From contig NZ_CP041063.1 in NCBI RefSeq assembly GCF_011082085.1, forward strand, positions 1,922,001 through 1,986,000: 64,000 bases of DNA, given 5' to 3'. The notes beneath the pieces are model-generated. The model searched no databases, was not told the origin of the DNA, and was given only the letters and a program-made list of their open reading frames with translations. Both the position numbers and the translations under genes were made by a program. Position 1 is the first letter of the stretch. Every line of letters starts with the position of its first letter. Positions 10,895-21,555 of this stretch are shown piece by piece. Source of the stretch: Bacillus sp. Cs-700 (GTDB taxonomy: Bacteria; Bacillota; Bacilli; Bacillales; Guptibacillaceae).

Positions 10895-10939
10895 TTTCCC
10901 CACTCCGTTTCTCAATTTCTCTTATTGGTACACTTCTCA

Positions 10940-11404
10940 TTAAGACGGGTCTAGTCGATAAGAAAGTAATTTGAAATCGGGGGTATAGGTGAACGTTCCA
11001 TAAATTATTCCATGGCCTTTCATCATATAGTCAAGAATATGATAATCTCCCGGAGCCATTGGAAGGTCACTCACATCATCTGTTTTTACCCAAGCTACTT
11101 TTCCTTCTGCTGACTTTTCTACTGATTCCCCATCATATTCCGTTGCAAGAAACGTAAACATCATCCATTCAGACTTAGTTACTTCATTTTCTTTAATAAT
11201 GAATGTGAAAATCCCCTTAAGTTTGGGGTTCTTTAAATAAACACCAGTCTCTTCTCGGAACTCGCGAATCACCGAATCACGGATGGATTCTTCCGATTCC
11301 ATCTTTCCACCTGGTGCAACCCACCAACCTCGGCGCGGCTTTTGTAGTAAGAGTACGCGATCATTTGCTTCGTCATTTAAAATGCAGTTTGTTACTCGTT
11401 GCAC
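10940..11404 (-). CDS. Nudix hydrolase YvcI
   Basis: This 154-aa protein carries a complete Nudix box, GGKMESEESIRDSVIREF followed by REETG, that binds Mg2+ and cleaves nucleoside diphosphates linked to another group. The substrate is unknown; the close match to B. subtilis YvcI includes the C-terminal GTFTYTPDFKLLSYRLDP. GTG at 11404 lies 6 bases after GAGGTG and is my preferred start; GTG at 11413 (MTIVQRVTN) would resemble the B. subtilis N-terminus but overlaps the ribosome binding site. First gene of the cluster yvcI-rapZ-yvcK-whiA. Confidence 0.9.
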   Translation of the reverse strand: MQRVTNCILNDEANDRVLLLQKPRRGWWVAPGGKMESEESIRDSVIREFREETGVYLKNPKLKGIFTFIIKENEVTKSEWMMFTFLATEYDGESVEKSAEGKVAWVKTDDVSDLPMAPGDYHILDYMMKGHGIIYGTFTYTPDFKLLSYRLDPS

Positions 11405-11554
11405 AATTGTCACCTCAATTCAATCATCCTGTTAGTATACGAAAGCCTGAAAGAAGCTCAGACTTCAAGATTTTCTACCCATAGTATACTATGATTGCTG
11501 ACCATGAACAATGAGAGCGGTTTGGATCAGCCCTGAAGATTTGTCTCATTCAGG

Positions 11555-11587
11555 CAAAAAAAGAGCACGGCGCATAAATGCCCGTGC
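11555..11587 (-). terminator. Second terminator downstream of trxB
   Basis: On the minus strand GCACGG and CCGTGC pair around 11 bases with an inner GCAT/ATGC extension, followed by TCTTTTTTT. Together with the trxB terminator it separates trxB from the yvcI cluster. The remaining spacer 11588-11745 has no gene that I can support, only a short GGTG-ACAGG-CACC motif at 11684-11696. Confidence 0.8.
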
Positions 11588-11745
11588 AAAAGAGTGAATC
11601 TATTTAAAGGGGGTTAAATCTACTAACAGTTTACCCCATTTGTGTTTCACCGCTGTTACAGCCAAATTAAAAGGGAATGACGCGGTGACAGGCACCACCC
11701 GATACAGCTCGAAGGCTGTCGAAATGTGGTTTTACTGCGAGCTAT

Positions 11746-11776
11746 AAAGAAAAAGCAGAGGATCGTCCTCTGCTTT
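11746..11776 (-). terminator. Terminator of trxB
   Basis: On the minus strand AAAGCAGAGG and CCTCTGCTTT form a perfect stem around ACGAT, followed by TTCTTT, 10 bases after the trxB stop. Confidence 0.88.
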
Positions 11777-11785
11777 CATACCGAA

Positions 11786-12760
<975 letters not shown>

Positions 12761-12803
12761 CTAAATTACATTAATTATTAAAGGATAATGTTTCTTATTT
12801 AAA

Positions 12804-12832
12804 ATCATATCTGATTGTAGTTAAAAAGTCTA
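12804..12832 (-). promoter_or_regulatory. Candidate promoter of trxB
   Basis: On the minus strand TAGACT (12827-12832) and TATGAT (12804-12809) are 17 bases apart. A weak -35 box would fit an Spx-dependent promoter, but no Spx element was verified. Confidence 0.45.
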
Positions 12833-12841
12833 CCAGCCTGC

Positions 12842-14440
12842 TCAGAGGTCATTCGTCTCCAGTAAGCGCGTTAACTTTTTACGGTAAGCATATATGGTTG
12901 ATCCAGATACACCGAACGCGTTTGCGGCTTCGTTTTGAGTGACGTTTGTTTGTCTTACTTTATGCCACATGTAATACATCGCAGCAGCAGTTGCTTTCAC
13001 GTTCTGAAAGGCTTCTCTACTATTTGAAAGTTTAACATAACAAGGCAACCAGATCATCGCAATTAGCTCATGCAGTTCTGAGTCACTAATATCTGCCTGC
13101 TCTAGCTCAGCAATAACACGCATTCCTGATCGTACATATTCAGGGAAATCTGTCTGTGTACGTACAGTATACGCCCCTTCATCATCTACGATTTGGACCG
13201 ATTCATCAGCAAGAGTGACCGCAATATACGCTGAAAGCTCTTTAACAAGAAGAGGTTCGTCTTTTCGTTTACAATAGGTTTGTAAAATCGAAGCACCTTC
13301 TGGATCGCGTCTCGTATAGAGAAGCATCAGATGCGTCATTCTAGCATGATAATCGTGTTTCCCGTCAGACTCTTCCACTTCTTGGGGCATCTGTGATCGG
13401 TAGCTAACCTGGTTTTTATGAAGCGTACCCGCTTCGAGTTCTGCCAGATAATGCTCTGCCATTTCATTCTTTGCATCAACCGTTTGAACCTTTTTCCAGT
13501 AACGCTTTGCAAGATCAGGACGATTCAGTTGATACGCAGAAACGGCTAACCAGTGATAGAACGGCACGTCCCACACGTGTCGGGTACTCTCAACCTTACG
13601 TAGCCAGTGAAAAGCAAGCTCATGTTCACCCAAAAACCCAAACGTACTTCCTAATTTATACGAATGATCAGGATGAATCGGGTAGACATTCTTAAGCCTC
13701 TCAAGCATCACATCACGTTTAACATGTTGACCGAGGAAATCATAGAAAAGCGTTAAGTTACAAACCGCGTTTAGATTCCCTTCATTTTTCGTTAAGACGT
13801 CATCGAGTACTTCGACGGCTTCCTCATACTGCTCACTATAAAAATAAGCGAGGGCAAGGTTATTGTACGCAGGCCAAAACTCAGAATAAACTTCTGTCAT
13901 CCGCTCAAGTAACTCAATCGCTTCAAGAAAATGCCCCGCTTCAATCGCTTTACGAGCGGCTTCATGCTCTTGAATCAACTGTTCTTCTTCGCCAATCTCC
14001 TGAGATAAGTGCTCGGATTGCTCGAACAAGATGAGGTCGACAAGCTCCTCGGCATCTTCCATAAATTCACCTTCTGGCTCATGCTTAAGGTAAATTTTTG
14101 CATGCTCTTCCGTTTGTTTAAACAGACCCATATGTGCAAAGTTGTTCGCAAGGAAAAAGTAGCAATCATAGTATTCAGGATCAAGATCGTCAAGAACAAA
14201 TTTCAGCCATTCATTTGATGCTTCATATTCGCCTAATTCCGACAGGACCGCTGCAAGTTGACATATATAATCGACTTCTTCGGGGACAAGTTTAACCGCA
14301 CGTTCAAGATGCTGTCTTGCTTTATCCAAATTCCGTTGCTGATAGGCTCTCATAGCCTTTTTATAAAAATAATCTCCGTCCTGAACGAACGGAATCAGTC
14401 GGCCTTTCATTTCCGAAGAAGCATGAAGTTCTTTCCTCAT
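12842..14440 (-). CDS. Tetratricopeptide-repeat protein with C-terminal helix-turn-helix (YvcD-like)
   Basis: This 532-aa soluble protein consists of tetratricopeptide repeats from about residue 22 to 350; typical units are AMRAYQQRNLDKARQHLERA and NNLALAYFYSEQYEEAVEVL. The last 50 residues (NEAANAFGVSGSTIYAYRKKL) read as a helix-turn-helix. TPR arrays bind proteins, so it may be a regulator or scaffold; no function is known for YvcD of B. subtilis, which occupies the same place upstream of trxB. The start at 14440 (MRKELHAS) follows GGGGGGA; a TTG at 14452 overlaps it. Confidence 0.85.
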   Translation of the reverse strand: MRKELHASSEMKGRLIPFVQDGDYFYKKAMRAYQQRNLDKARQHLERAVKLVPEEVDYICQLAAVLSELGEYEASNEWLKFVLDDLDPEYYDCYFFLANNFAHMGLFKQTEEHAKIYLKHEPEGEFMEDAEELVDLILFEQSEHLSQEIGEEEQLIQEHEAARKAIEAGHFLEAIELLERMTEVYSEFWPAYNNLALAYFYSEQYEEAVEVLDDVLTKNEGNLNAVCNLTLFYDFLGQHVKRDVMLERLKNVYPIHPDHSYKLGSTFGFLGEHELAFHWLRKVESTRHVWDVPFYHWLAVSAYQLNRPDLAKRYWKKVQTVDAKNEMAEHYLAELEAGTLHKNQVSYRSQMPQEVEESDGKHDYHARMTHLMLLYTRRDPEGASILQTYCKRKDEPLLVKELSAYIAVTLADESVQIVDDEGAYTVRTQTDFPEYVRSGMRVIAELEQADISDSELHELIAMIWLPCYVKLSNSREAFQNVKATAAAMYYMWHKVRQTNVTQNEAANAFGVSGSTIYAYRKKLTRLLETNDL

Positions 14441-14596
14441 GTTTCCCCCCAATAATCTTTCTTCAAGTAATTCTATTACCAGTCATATCCGTTCAAAAGT
14501 ATAACATACATCTACTTCCAATCGTAAAAGAAAATAAGTAGAAAAAACTGGCTGAATGCTCACATGCGCTCTTCGAATTGTTTTGATCTGGCGCAA

Positions 14597-14625
14597 AATA
14601 AAAACGAGCTCATCGGCTCGTTTTT
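14597..14625 (-). terminator. Terminator of the 45-aa membrane peptide gene
   Basis: ACGAGC and GCTCGT pair around 6 bases and are flanked by T runs on either strand. It overlaps the stop codon of the small gene and could act in both directions. Confidence 0.75.
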
Positions 14626-14761
14626 ATTTCCACATATCTTTTTTGCGCTTTGAGATTTCTTGCGCAATAAAACCAATTCCCATTCCAAGCAGCACGCCAG
14701 GCCCTGGTTGACCAAGAAAAAGTCCAATAGCAAGTCCCACAAACATGAACCCTACAAACAT
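14624..14761 (-). CDS. Small membrane protein, 45 aa
   Basis: The reading frame begins MFVGFMFVGLAIGLFLGQ and ends SKRKKDMWK. Residues 1-33 are hydrophobic with a GQPGPG turn near residue 20, so it probably forms one long or two short membrane helices with a positively charged cytoplasmic tail. GAGAGAGG lies 4 bases before the ATG; an in-frame ATG at 14776 would add five residues but destroys this site. It has its own terminator and lies between the his operon and the TPR gene. I know no function. A longer shadow frame covers the same bases but has no ribosome binding site. Confidence 0.7.
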   Translation of the reverse strand: MFVGFMFVGLAIGLFLGQPGPGVLLGMGIGFIAQEISKRKKDMWK

Positions 14762-14828
14762 GTAACCTCTCTCCATTTCTCGTAATTGAATTTACTCTTG
14801 TGTACGAATGGAAGAGAAAAAAGTTTCA

Positions 14829-15458
14829 TTATTTTGAAGCGTGTCGTTCCTCGAGTACCTGAAGAACGTCATCGAGCGCACATTCCTGCTCTCTTAACAA
14901 CACCATCAAATGAAAAATCAAGTCGGCTGATTCCCACGTAAGTTCTTGGTGGTCGCGGTTTTTCGCTGCAATGATGACTTCGGAAGCTTCTTCGCCAACC
15001 TTCTTTAGAATCTTATCAACACCTTCATTAAAAAGATAAGTTGTATAAGCTCCATCAGGACGCTCAGCTTCTCTTTTAGCAATCGTTTGTTCAAGCGTAT
15101 TGAGGATAGCAAAACGATCCGTGTTCGGCGTTGCTTCTTCTGAAAGCAAAGAATCACTGAAACAAGAGTAAGTCCCTTTATGACAGGCTGGTCCTTCGGG
15201 ATTTACAAGCACAAGCACTGCGTCTTGATCACAGTCATAGCGAAGATCAAGAACGTGCTGCGTATTGCCTGAAGTCTCTCCCTTATGCCATAGCTCTTCA
15301 CGTGAACGGCTGTAAAACCACGTTTCCTTTGTTTCGATTGTTTTCGTAAGAGACTCTTTGTTCATATATGCTAGTGTTAGCACTTCTTTACTCACTGCAT
15401 CCTGCACAATTGCTGGGACAAGGCCCTTTTCATCAAATTGAATCATGTCGGTATTCAT
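14829..15458 (-). CDS. hisI: Bifunctional phosphoribosyl-AMP cyclohydrolase / phosphoribosyl-ATP pyrophosphatase
   Basis: HisI (HisIE) carries out steps 2 and 3 of histidine synthesis. The 209-aa protein has the cyclohydrolase domain at residues 1-110, with metal-binding [15 protein letters not shown] and [12 protein letters not shown], and the pyrophosphatase domain at about 115-205, with [15 protein letters not shown] and [11 protein letters not shown]. The ATG overlaps the hisF stop by four bases (ATGA), so translation is coupled. It is the last gene of the operon; I see no clear intrinsic terminator just after it. Confidence 0.97.
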   Translation of the reverse strand: MNTDMIQFDEKGLVPAIVQDAVSKEVLTLAYMNKESLTKTIETKETWFYSRSREELWHKGETSGNTQHVLDLRYDCDQDAVLVLVNPEGPACHKGTYSCFSDSLLSEEATPNTDRFAILNTLEQTIAKREAERPDGAYTTYLFNEGVDKILKKVGEEASEVIIAAKNRDHQELTWESADLIFHLMVLLREQECALDDVLQVLEERHASK

Positions 15459-16213
15459 CGAATCGCCACCCCGTTTTGTTTTAAGTAATCTTTCACATGT
15501 GATAGTGAGGTTTCTTTATAGTGGAAGATCGATGCGGCAAGAGCGGCATCCGCCGAAGCTTCGTGGAAGACTTCGAGAAAGTCTTCAGAAGACCCTGCTC
15601 CTCCTGATGCAATGACAGGAATGGAGACAGCTTCGCCAATCGCTTTCGTTAAAGGAACATCAAATCCGTCTTTACTTCCGTCAGCATTCATGCTTGTTAA
15701 TAGTATTTCGCCTGCTCCCATTTCCTGAGCCTTCCTTGCCCACTCAACAGCATCCCATTCCGTTGCCGTGCGTCCACCATGCGTATAGACACGCCAGGAA
15801 TTTGTTTCTTCTTCCCACTTTGCATCAATTGCCACAACCATACACTGTGTTCCAAAATAATCTGCGCCTTCACGGATTAATTCCGGACGAAGAACTGCTG
15901 CTGTATTCATCGATACTTTATCTGCTCCTGCGCGAAGCACACGCTTCATATCTTCAAGCTTATTAATTCCGCCGCCAACAGTAAATGGAATCGCAAGTTC
16001 TGCTGCCACCTGCCGCACCACATCGACCATTGTTTCTCTTCCTTCATGAGAAGCAGAGATATCCAAGAAAACAAGCTCATCTGCCCCTTCTTGATCATAC
16101 ACTCTCGCTAACTCAACAGGATCACCTGCATCTCTAAGACCTACAAACTGGATGCCTTTCACAACGCGACCGTCCTTTACATCCAGGCACGGAATAATTC
16201 GTTTCGTCAGCAT
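15455..16213 (-). CDS. hisF: Imidazole glycerol phosphate synthase, cyclase subunit
   Basis: HisF is the (beta/alpha)8 cyclase that takes ammonia from HisH to make imidazole glycerol phosphate and AICAR. The 252-aa protein begins [20 protein letters not shown] with catalytic Asp11, and carries VAIDAKWEE with the second catalytic Asp near residue 130, plus phosphate-binding VGGGI and IASGGAG loops. It lies two bases after the hisA stop and overlaps hisI by four bases. Confidence 0.98.
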   Translation of the reverse strand: MLTKRIIPCLDVKDGRVVKGIQFVGLRDAGDPVELARVYDQEGADELVFLDISASHEGRETMVDVVRQVAAELAIPFTVGGGINKLEDMKRVLRAGADKVSMNTAAVLRPELIREGADYFGTQCMVVAIDAKWEEETNSWRVYTHGGRTATEWDAVEWARKAQEMGAGEILLTSMNADGSKDGFDVPLTKAIGEAVSIPVIASGGAGSSEDFLEVFHEASADAALAASIFHYKETSLSHVKDYLKQNGVAIR

Positions 16214-16215
16214 TA

Positions 16216-16935
16216 CTAGACCTCCAGCGCTTGTTTTAATGTAAATTGATTCGTGTAAAGTGCTTTTCCAATAATCGCACCGCTAATGGAGTCACTTCTT
16301 TGTTCAAGACTTTTCACATCATCAAGGTTGCTGATTCCACCTGAAGCAATCACTTCTTTGCCTGTCGCCTCGCCAAGTTCAGCAATTGCTTCAACGTTTG
16401 GGCCTGATAGCGTGCCGTCTTTTGAAATATCCGTAAAAATGAAAACCTCTGCTCCATGCTCAGCGAGTTCTTTTCCGAGCTCAACAGCTTTAATCTCGGA
16501 TGTTTTTAGCCAGCCTTCAACTGCCACATAGCCATCTCTTGCATCGATTCCAATCGCGATCTTTTCTTTATATTTAGAAAGCATTCTTTTCACAAAGTCC
16601 GGGTCAGATATGGCACTGCTACCGAGAATAATCCGATCAACACCGTTTTCAAGGTAATAAGCAACGTCTTCTTCCGTTCGAATTCCTCCCCCAACTTGTA
16701 CACGCGCCGATAAGTTGTTGGCCACTTCAAGAACGTGGCGATCATTCACACGCTTTCCCTCTCTTGCCCCGTCAAGATCAACCATATGGATCCACTCGGC
16801 TCCCTCATCAGCAAATTGCTTTGCCATATCAAAAGGCGAATCGCCGTAAATGGTTTCTTTGTTGTAATCACCTTGCAAAAGGCGGACACATTTGCCGCCT
16901 CTCATATCAATAGCAGGATAAATGGTAATTGGCAT
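16216..16935 (-). CDS. hisA: ProFAR isomerase
   Basis: HisA opens the ribose ring of ProFAR (step 4 of histidine synthesis). The protein is a (beta/alpha)8 barrel of 239 aa with the N-terminal catalytic Asp in [15 protein letters not shown], phosphate-binding [10 protein letters not shown] and IASGGISN. I start at 16935 ([10 protein letters not shown]), one base after the hisH stop, because relatives begin at this point; an ATG at 16947 lies within hisH and directly abuts AAAGGA. Between hisH and hisF in the operon. Confidence 0.95.
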   Translation of the reverse strand: MPITIYPAIDMRGGKCVRLLQGDYNKETIYGDSPFDMAKQFADEGAEWIHMVDLDGAREGKRVNDRHVLEVANNLSARVQVGGGIRTEEDVAYYLENGVDRIILGSSAISDPDFVKRMLSKYKEKIAIGIDARDGYVAVEGWLKTSEIKAVELGKELAEHGAEVFIFTDISKDGTLSGPNVEAIAELGEATGKEVIASGGISNLDDVKSLEQRSDSISGAIIGKALYTNQFTLKQALEV

Positions 16936-16936
16936 C

Positions 16937-17572
16937 TTATGCGTCATTCCTTTCTACGTATTGGGCATAGTTTTTTAATATCGCAAGACCGGCATGACTG
17001 CTTTTCTCAGGGTGGAACTGGGTACCAAACACCTTGCCTTTTCCTACAACAGCCGGAACTTCCTCAGCATAATCAGCTGTTGAAATTAAAACATCACGAT
17101 CATCTGTATCAACATAATAGGAGTGAACAAAATACACGTGCTCATCTCCGACATCATTCATTAAAAAGGAATCACGCTGATGGATCACTAGTTTGTTCCA
17201 TCCCATATGTGGAACTTTATAGGCGTTACCAGCTGCATCCTTGCCAGGAAACTTCTTTACTTTACCCGGTAAAAAAGAGAAGCCTTCCGCATACCCATTT
17301 TCATCACTTTCTTCAAAAAGAAGCTGCATGCCTAGACAAATGCCAAGTAACGGTTTACCTGCTTCCACTTCTTTTTCAATAAAAGCTTTTAAGCCCGTTT
17401 CGGTTAAGATCGCCATCGCATCACGAAAAGAACCAACTCCAGGAAGGAGAAGTCCAGTCGCTTTGGCAAGCTCCTTCTCGTCTTCTGAAACAAAATAGTC
17501 ATAACCGAGACGCTCTAGTGCCTTACTTACGCTGTATAAATTCCCCATGCCATAATCAATAATTCCGATCAT
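16937..17572 (-). CDS. hisH: Imidazole glycerol phosphate synthase, glutaminase subunit
   Basis: HisH is a class I glutamine amidotransferase that feeds ammonia to HisF. The 211-aa protein has the nucleophile Cys in [12 protein letters not shown] and the catalytic His and Glu in GTQFHPEKS. It starts [15 protein letters not shown] directly after the hisB stop codon. Its gene order hisB-hisH-hisA-hisF is the standard one. Confidence 0.98.
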   Translation of the reverse strand: MIGIIDYGMGNLYSVSKALERLGYDYFVSEDEKELAKATGLLLPGVGSFRDAMAILTETGLKAFIEKEVEAGKPLLGICLGMQLLFEESDENGYAEGFSFLPGKVKKFPGKDAAGNAYKVPHMGWNKLVIHQRDSFLMNDVGDEHVYFVHSYYVDTDDRDVLISTADYAEEVPAVVGKGKVFGTQFHPEKSSHAGLAILKNYAQYVERNDA

Positions 17573-18166
17573 TTACAGCATTCCTTTCGTTGATGGCACA
17601 CCTTTTACTCGAGGATCGATCAGCGTTGCCTCATCTAGAGCACGTCCGAGCGCTTTAAAAATGGCTTCTATGATGTGGTGTGTATTGTGTCCGTAATGAA
17701 CGATCACATGTAAGTTCATTCTTGCTTCAATCGCAAGTTTCCATAAAAACTCATGAACCAACTCAGTATCAAATGTTCCAACACGCGTCGCTGGCAACTC
17801 TACACGATATTCAAGGTGAGGACGATTGCTTAAATCCACGACAACCTGAGCAAGTGCATCATCCATCGGAACAAACGCATTGCCATATCGCTTAATGCCT
17901 TCTTTTGACCCAAGCGCCTGTTTTAGTGCTTCACCAAGGCAAATTCCAATATCCTCTGTTGTGTGGTGATCATCAACTTCCGTGTCACCATTTGCCGCGA
18001 TCGCTAAATCAAACTTGCCATGCTTAGTGAACAAATCAAGCATGTGAGTAAGAAAAGGAACGCCGGTTTGCAAATCGGTTTTTCCGCTTCCGTCCACCCC
18101 AAAGGATAAGTTAATCGATGTTTCAGAGGTTTCTCTCGAAATGGAACTTTTTCTCTCTTCACTCAT
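17573..18166 (-). CDS. hisB: Imidazoleglycerol-phosphate dehydratase
   Basis: HisB removes water from imidazole glycerol phosphate (step 6). The 197-aa protein is the monofunctional dehydratase, without the phosphatase domain fused in enterobacteria. It shows the manganese-binding repeats [10 protein letters not shown] and [12 protein letters not shown]. The ATG overlaps the hisD stop by four bases. The histidinol phosphatase and HisC aminotransferase needed for the pathway are not in this operon, as is usual in Bacillus. Confidence 0.98.
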   Translation of the reverse strand: MSEERKSSISRETSETSINLSFGVDGSGKTDLQTGVPFLTHMLDLFTKHGKFDLAIAANGDTEVDDHHTTEDIGICLGEALKQALGSKEGIKRYGNAFVPMDDALAQVVVDLSNRPHLEYRVELPATRVGTFDTELVHEFLWKLAIEARMNLHVIVHYGHNTHHIIEAIFKALGRALDEATLIDPRVKGVPSTKGML

Positions 18167-19437
18167 TTTAAATCCTCCAATCGAAGTTCAACAGCTCTCG
18201 CATGAGCATCAAGTCCTTCAAGCTTAGCCAGCGCTGCGATGCTGTTACCGTTCTGTCTTAATGCTTCTTTACTATAAGAAATAACGCTCGATTTTTTTAT
18301 AAAGTCATCTACTGAGAGCGGACTTGAAAAGCGTGCGGTTCCATTGGTTGGAAGCACGTGGTTAGGTCCAGCAAAATAATCCCCAACAGGTTCGGAGCTA
18401 TAAGGACCAAGAAAAATCGCTCCTGCATGACGAATTTTTCCGAGAAGCGTCATCGGTTCTTCAACCATGATTTCAAGGTGCTCAGGAGCAAGCTCATTCA
18501 CTGCTTCAACCGCTTCCGCAAGGTGATCAACAACATAGATCATGCCATAATCCTCAATCGACGCTGCAGCAATTTCGGCGCGCGGAAGTTCAAAAAGCTG
18601 TTGCTTTACCTCTTCTTGAACGCGCTCCGCTAGCGTAGCTGATGTTGTTACAAGAACTGCGCTTGCCCGCTCATCATGTTCTGCTTGGGATAAAAGATCT
18701 GCTGCCACATAAGCTGGATTCGCATGTTCATCCGCTAGCACAACAATTTCACTTGGACCAGCGATCATATCGATATCGACGATTCCAAACACTTCTCGTT
18801 TCGCAAGCGCAACGAAAATATTACCCGGTCCTACAATTTTATCAACCGGAGCAATCGTTTCTGTCCCGTATGCGAGAGCGGCCACTGCCTGCGCACCGCC
18901 AACTTTAAAGATTTCCGTGACGCCTACTTCATTTGCTGCAACAAGAACACCAGAAGGAACATTTCCCTCTGCATCAGGCGGTGTGACCATTGCAATTCGC
19001 GTTACACCTGCTGCGATAGCAGGAATGACATTCATTAGTACGGAAGAAGGATAGGCTGCTTTTCCACCCGGAACATAGACGCCAACAGAATCAAGTGGCG
19101 TCACTTTTTGTCCTAGCATTGTACCGTCTTCAGCTGTCGTAAACCAGGATTGGCGACGCTGACGCTCATGAAACGTTTGAATGTTTTCAGCGGCTTGCCT
19201 AATCGTAGTAATAAGTTCATCTGATAAATCGCGATAGGCTTTTTCGATTTCTTCAGTTGAAACGCGAAATTCTTCTAAATCCGCTCCATCAAACTTCTTT
19301 GTGTTTTCCTTAACCGCTTGATCGCCAGTTTCTTTCACTTGGGAAAGAATCGAAAGAACAGCATGACGCTGATCTTCCGTCCCTTGCTCAATCGAGCGCT
19401 TAATTGAAATGCCTTCGTTCCGATTAACGATTTTCAT
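18163..19437 (-). CDS. hisD: Histidinol dehydrogenase
   Basis: HisD is the zinc enzyme that oxidises histidinol to histidine in two NAD-dependent steps. The 424-aa protein has [19 protein letters not shown], the signature around [28 protein letters not shown] and the C-terminal [16 protein letters not shown] start at 19437 (MKIVNRNE) behind AAGGAGAG; the upstream in-frame stretch lies within hisG in another frame. It overlaps hisG by 14 bases. Confidence 0.97.
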   Translation of the reverse strand: MKIVNRNEGISIKRSIEQGTEDQRHAVLSILSQVKETGDQAVKENTKKFDGADLEEFRVSTEEIEKAYRDLSDELITTIRQAAENIQTFHERQRRQSWFTTAEDGTMLGQKVTPLDSVGVYVPGGKAAYPSSVLMNVIPAIAAGVTRIAMVTPPDAEGNVPSGVLVAANEVGVTEIFKVGGAQAVAALAYGTETIAPVDKIVGPGNIFVALAKREVFGIVDIDMIAGPSEIVVLADEHANPAYVAADLLSQAEHDERASAVLVTTSATLAERVQEEVKQQLFELPRAEIAAASIEDYGMIYVVDHLAEAVEAVNELAPEHLEIMVEEPMTLLGKIRHAGAIFLGPYSSEPVGDYFAGPNHVLPTNGTARFSSPLSVDDFIKKSSVISYSKEALRQNGNSIAALAKLEGLDAHARAVELRLEDLK

Positions 19438-20065
19438 CAGTACTCTCTCCTTCCACAACCGCAGAAAGACGTTGGACCATATCGTCAATAATGGCATCTT
19501 TCGTTCGATAACTTACTGGGTTCACAATAAAACGGGATGTGATCGGCTCAATAAATGCTGTTTCCATTAAGCCGTTTTCCGTTAGTGTTCGACCTGTTGA
19601 GACAATATCAACAATGCGATCTGCTAGACCAATCAGTGGCGCAAGCTCAATCGATCCGTTTAGCTTAATGATTTCAACTTGCTCTCCCTGCTGACGGAAA
19701 TAATTTGACGCAACGTTCGGATATTTTGTTGCGATCTTAGGAGCCACCCCTTTGATTGGTCCATCTGATAGTCCAGCAACGGCAAGGTAACAGCCACTAA
19801 TTTTCAGATCAAGAACTTCATACACATTCCGTTCTTCTTCAAGCATCACATCTTTACCAGCAATCCCGACATCCGCTACGCCGTGCTCGACGTATGTTGG
19901 AACATCCATTGGTTTCGCTAAAATAAACCGAAGATTTTCTTCTTCGATATCGATAATTAACTTCCTTGAATCATCAAACTCAGGGGGAAGTTGATAACCT
20001 GCATTTCGAAGCAATTCAACCGCTTCTTCAAAAATACGCCCTTTCGGCATGGCCATCGTTAGCAT
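19424..20065 (-). CDS. hisG: ATP phosphoribosyltransferase, short catalytic subunit
   Basis: HisG makes phosphoribosyl-ATP, the committed step. At 213 aa it is the short form, which lacks the C-terminal regulatory domain and works only with HisZ, encoded just upstream. It shows [28 protein letters not shown] and the PRPP-binding [16 protein letters not shown]. The ATG at 20065 is 8 bases behind AAGGGG; the GTG at 20068 is also possible. Confidence 0.97.
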   Translation of the reverse strand: MLTMAMPKGRIFEEAVELLRNAGYQLPPEFDDSRKLIIDIEEENLRFILAKPMDVPTYVEHGVADVGIAGKDVMLEEERNVYEVLDLKISGCYLAVAGLSDGPIKGVAPKIATKYPNVASNYFRQQGEQVEIIKLNGSIELAPLIGLADRIVDIVSTGRTLTENGLMETAFIEPITSRFIVNPVSYRTKDAIIDDMVQRLSAVVEGESTDENR

Positions 20066-20067
20066 CA

Positions 20068-21246
20068 CTACATCCCCTTTCCGTTTTTACCGATTAAATA
20101 GGTCACATTATCAAATCGCTCAGAATAAGCGTCAAGATTCGTTATACCGCTTAACTCCTGCACAACAACTTTCTCGCCTTCAGTTCGTCGTTCTGACGCC
20201 TGTTGAATGGCTTCTTCTCTTCGTTCAGGGCTGAAAATAATGGCATTTGGAAGACGCTCATTATCCGTTACGCCAAGCGCTTCCGCAAGGTGATCGAGGC
20301 GAATCCCGAATCCCGTTGCCTGCGCAGGACGATCAAAGCGTTCAAGCAACTCATCGTAACGTCCTCCATTACTTAGAGGTACTCCAAGGTTGTTCGCATA
20401 ACCTTCGAATACAACGCCTGTGTAGTAACTCATATGACTCACAAGTGTAAAATCGAATTTCACTTGATCTGCAACCCCATAAGCCTTGAGCGTATGTAAT
20501 AGCGTCCGGAGCTCATCAAGAACTCGTTCACCGGCTTCATTTGGAAGAAGTTCAATCGCTTCTTCTAATTTTGATCCATCACCGCGGAGCGTGAGCAGAG
20601 CCATTAATCTTTTTTGATCAATTGTGGATAGCGGCATCTCACGAACATGCTGACGGTAGCCGACATAATTTTTTTCATATAAATAACGGCGAAGCACAGC
20701 CGCGCGTTCTTCGTTTCCAACGATCGATAGAAACAGCTCTTGAATAAAACCAACGTGCCCAATTGCAATCTGAAAATCTTCAAGGCCGGCTTCTTCTAAA
20801 ACAGCAGCCATTAATGCGATCACTTCCGCATCAGCACTAGTGGTCCGATCTCCGATTAACTCGACACCAATTTGTTCAAATTCAGCTGGCTTTCCGCCTT
20901 CGTCTTCTTGTGCTCGAAACACATTGGAATCATAGGCAAGACGGAGGGGAAATGGCTCGTTTTTAAGACTTGAAGCTGCGACACGAGCAATTGGTGCCGT
21001 CATATCAGGCCTTAGGACAAGCGTATTGCCACGCTGGTCAAGCAGTTTAAAAAGCTGCTGATCAAGAATAGCAGAAGCTTCTCCGACCGTTTCATAGTAT
21101 TCAAGCGTAGGAGTATTCATAAAACGATAGCCCCACCCTTCGGTAACACGCTGAATCTTTTCTCGAATGCTTGTTTTTAAGTCATATAGGACCGGTAGCG
21201 TATCGCGCATACCGAGCGGCTTCTCAAATACGAATGGTCTTGTCAT
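20068..21246 (-). CDS. hisZ: ATP phosphoribosyltransferase regulatory subunit
   Basis: HisZ is a histidyl-tRNA synthetase paralogue without charging activity; it forms a hetero-octamer with short HisG and gives feedback control by histidine. The 392-aa protein has motif 2-like [16 protein letters not shown] and [23 protein letters not shown], and [13 protein letters not shown]. It lacks the C-terminal anticodon-binding domain of HisS, and its place at the head of the his operon confirms HisZ. ATG at 21246 follows GAGGTG by 6 bases. Confidence 0.96.
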   Translation of the reverse strand: MTRPFVFEKPLGMRDTLPVLYDLKTSIREKIQRVTEGWGYRFMNTPTLEYYETVGEASAILDQQLFKLLDQRGNTLVLRPDMTAPIARVAASSLKNEPFPLRLAYDSNVFRAQEDEGGKPAEFEQIGVELIGDRTTSADAEVIALMAAVLEEAGLEDFQIAIGHVGFIQELFLSIVGNEERAAVLRRYLYEKNYVGYRQHVREMPLSTIDQKRLMALLTLRGDGSKLEEAIELLPNEAGERVLDELRTLLHTLKAYGVADQVKFDFTLVSHMSYYTGVVFEGYANNLGVPLSNGGRYDELLERFDRPAQATGFGIRLDHLAEALGVTDNERLPNAIIFSPERREEAIQQASERRTEGEKVVVQELSGITNLDAYSERFDNVTYLIGKNGKGM

Positions 21247-21305
21247 TTTGTGCACCTCACATTTCCTTTAGTTCGCTAACATACTAACAAGATGAAGTTA
21301 TTTGT

Positions 21306-21334
21306 AGTTTACACGCGTTTATTTTTTTCGTCAA
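21306..21334 (-). promoter_or_regulatory. Promoter of the his operon
   Basis: On the minus strand TTGACG (21329-21334) and TAAACT (21306-21311) are 17 bases apart, 60 bases before hisZ. The leader is short and shows no T-box or attenuator structure. Nothing else is apparent between hisZ and the antiporter start at 21556. Confidence 0.75.
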
Positions 21335-21555
21335 CCAATAAGGGGCATTATTCCCTTTACTCCTTTTCTGTACTCCAATGTGAATTACCTTTATTTTTTA
21401 GGTGATCTTAAAGAATGATGTCGATTTTTGGGTTTCTGTCTCATAATTGTGATCACTTCTTCGTAGATTGGGGTAATGACTATGAAAGAAACTTTCTTTT
21501 CCAATTAAGGAAATCTATAATGAGGAAAAGATTACAAAAAGAGAGGATGTGCCAC

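Noticed and set aside
14560-14742. 60-aa minus-strand frame beginning MWDLLLDFFLVNQG
   Set aside because: It overlaps the 45-aa membrane peptide in another frame, crosses the terminator and has no ribosome binding site.
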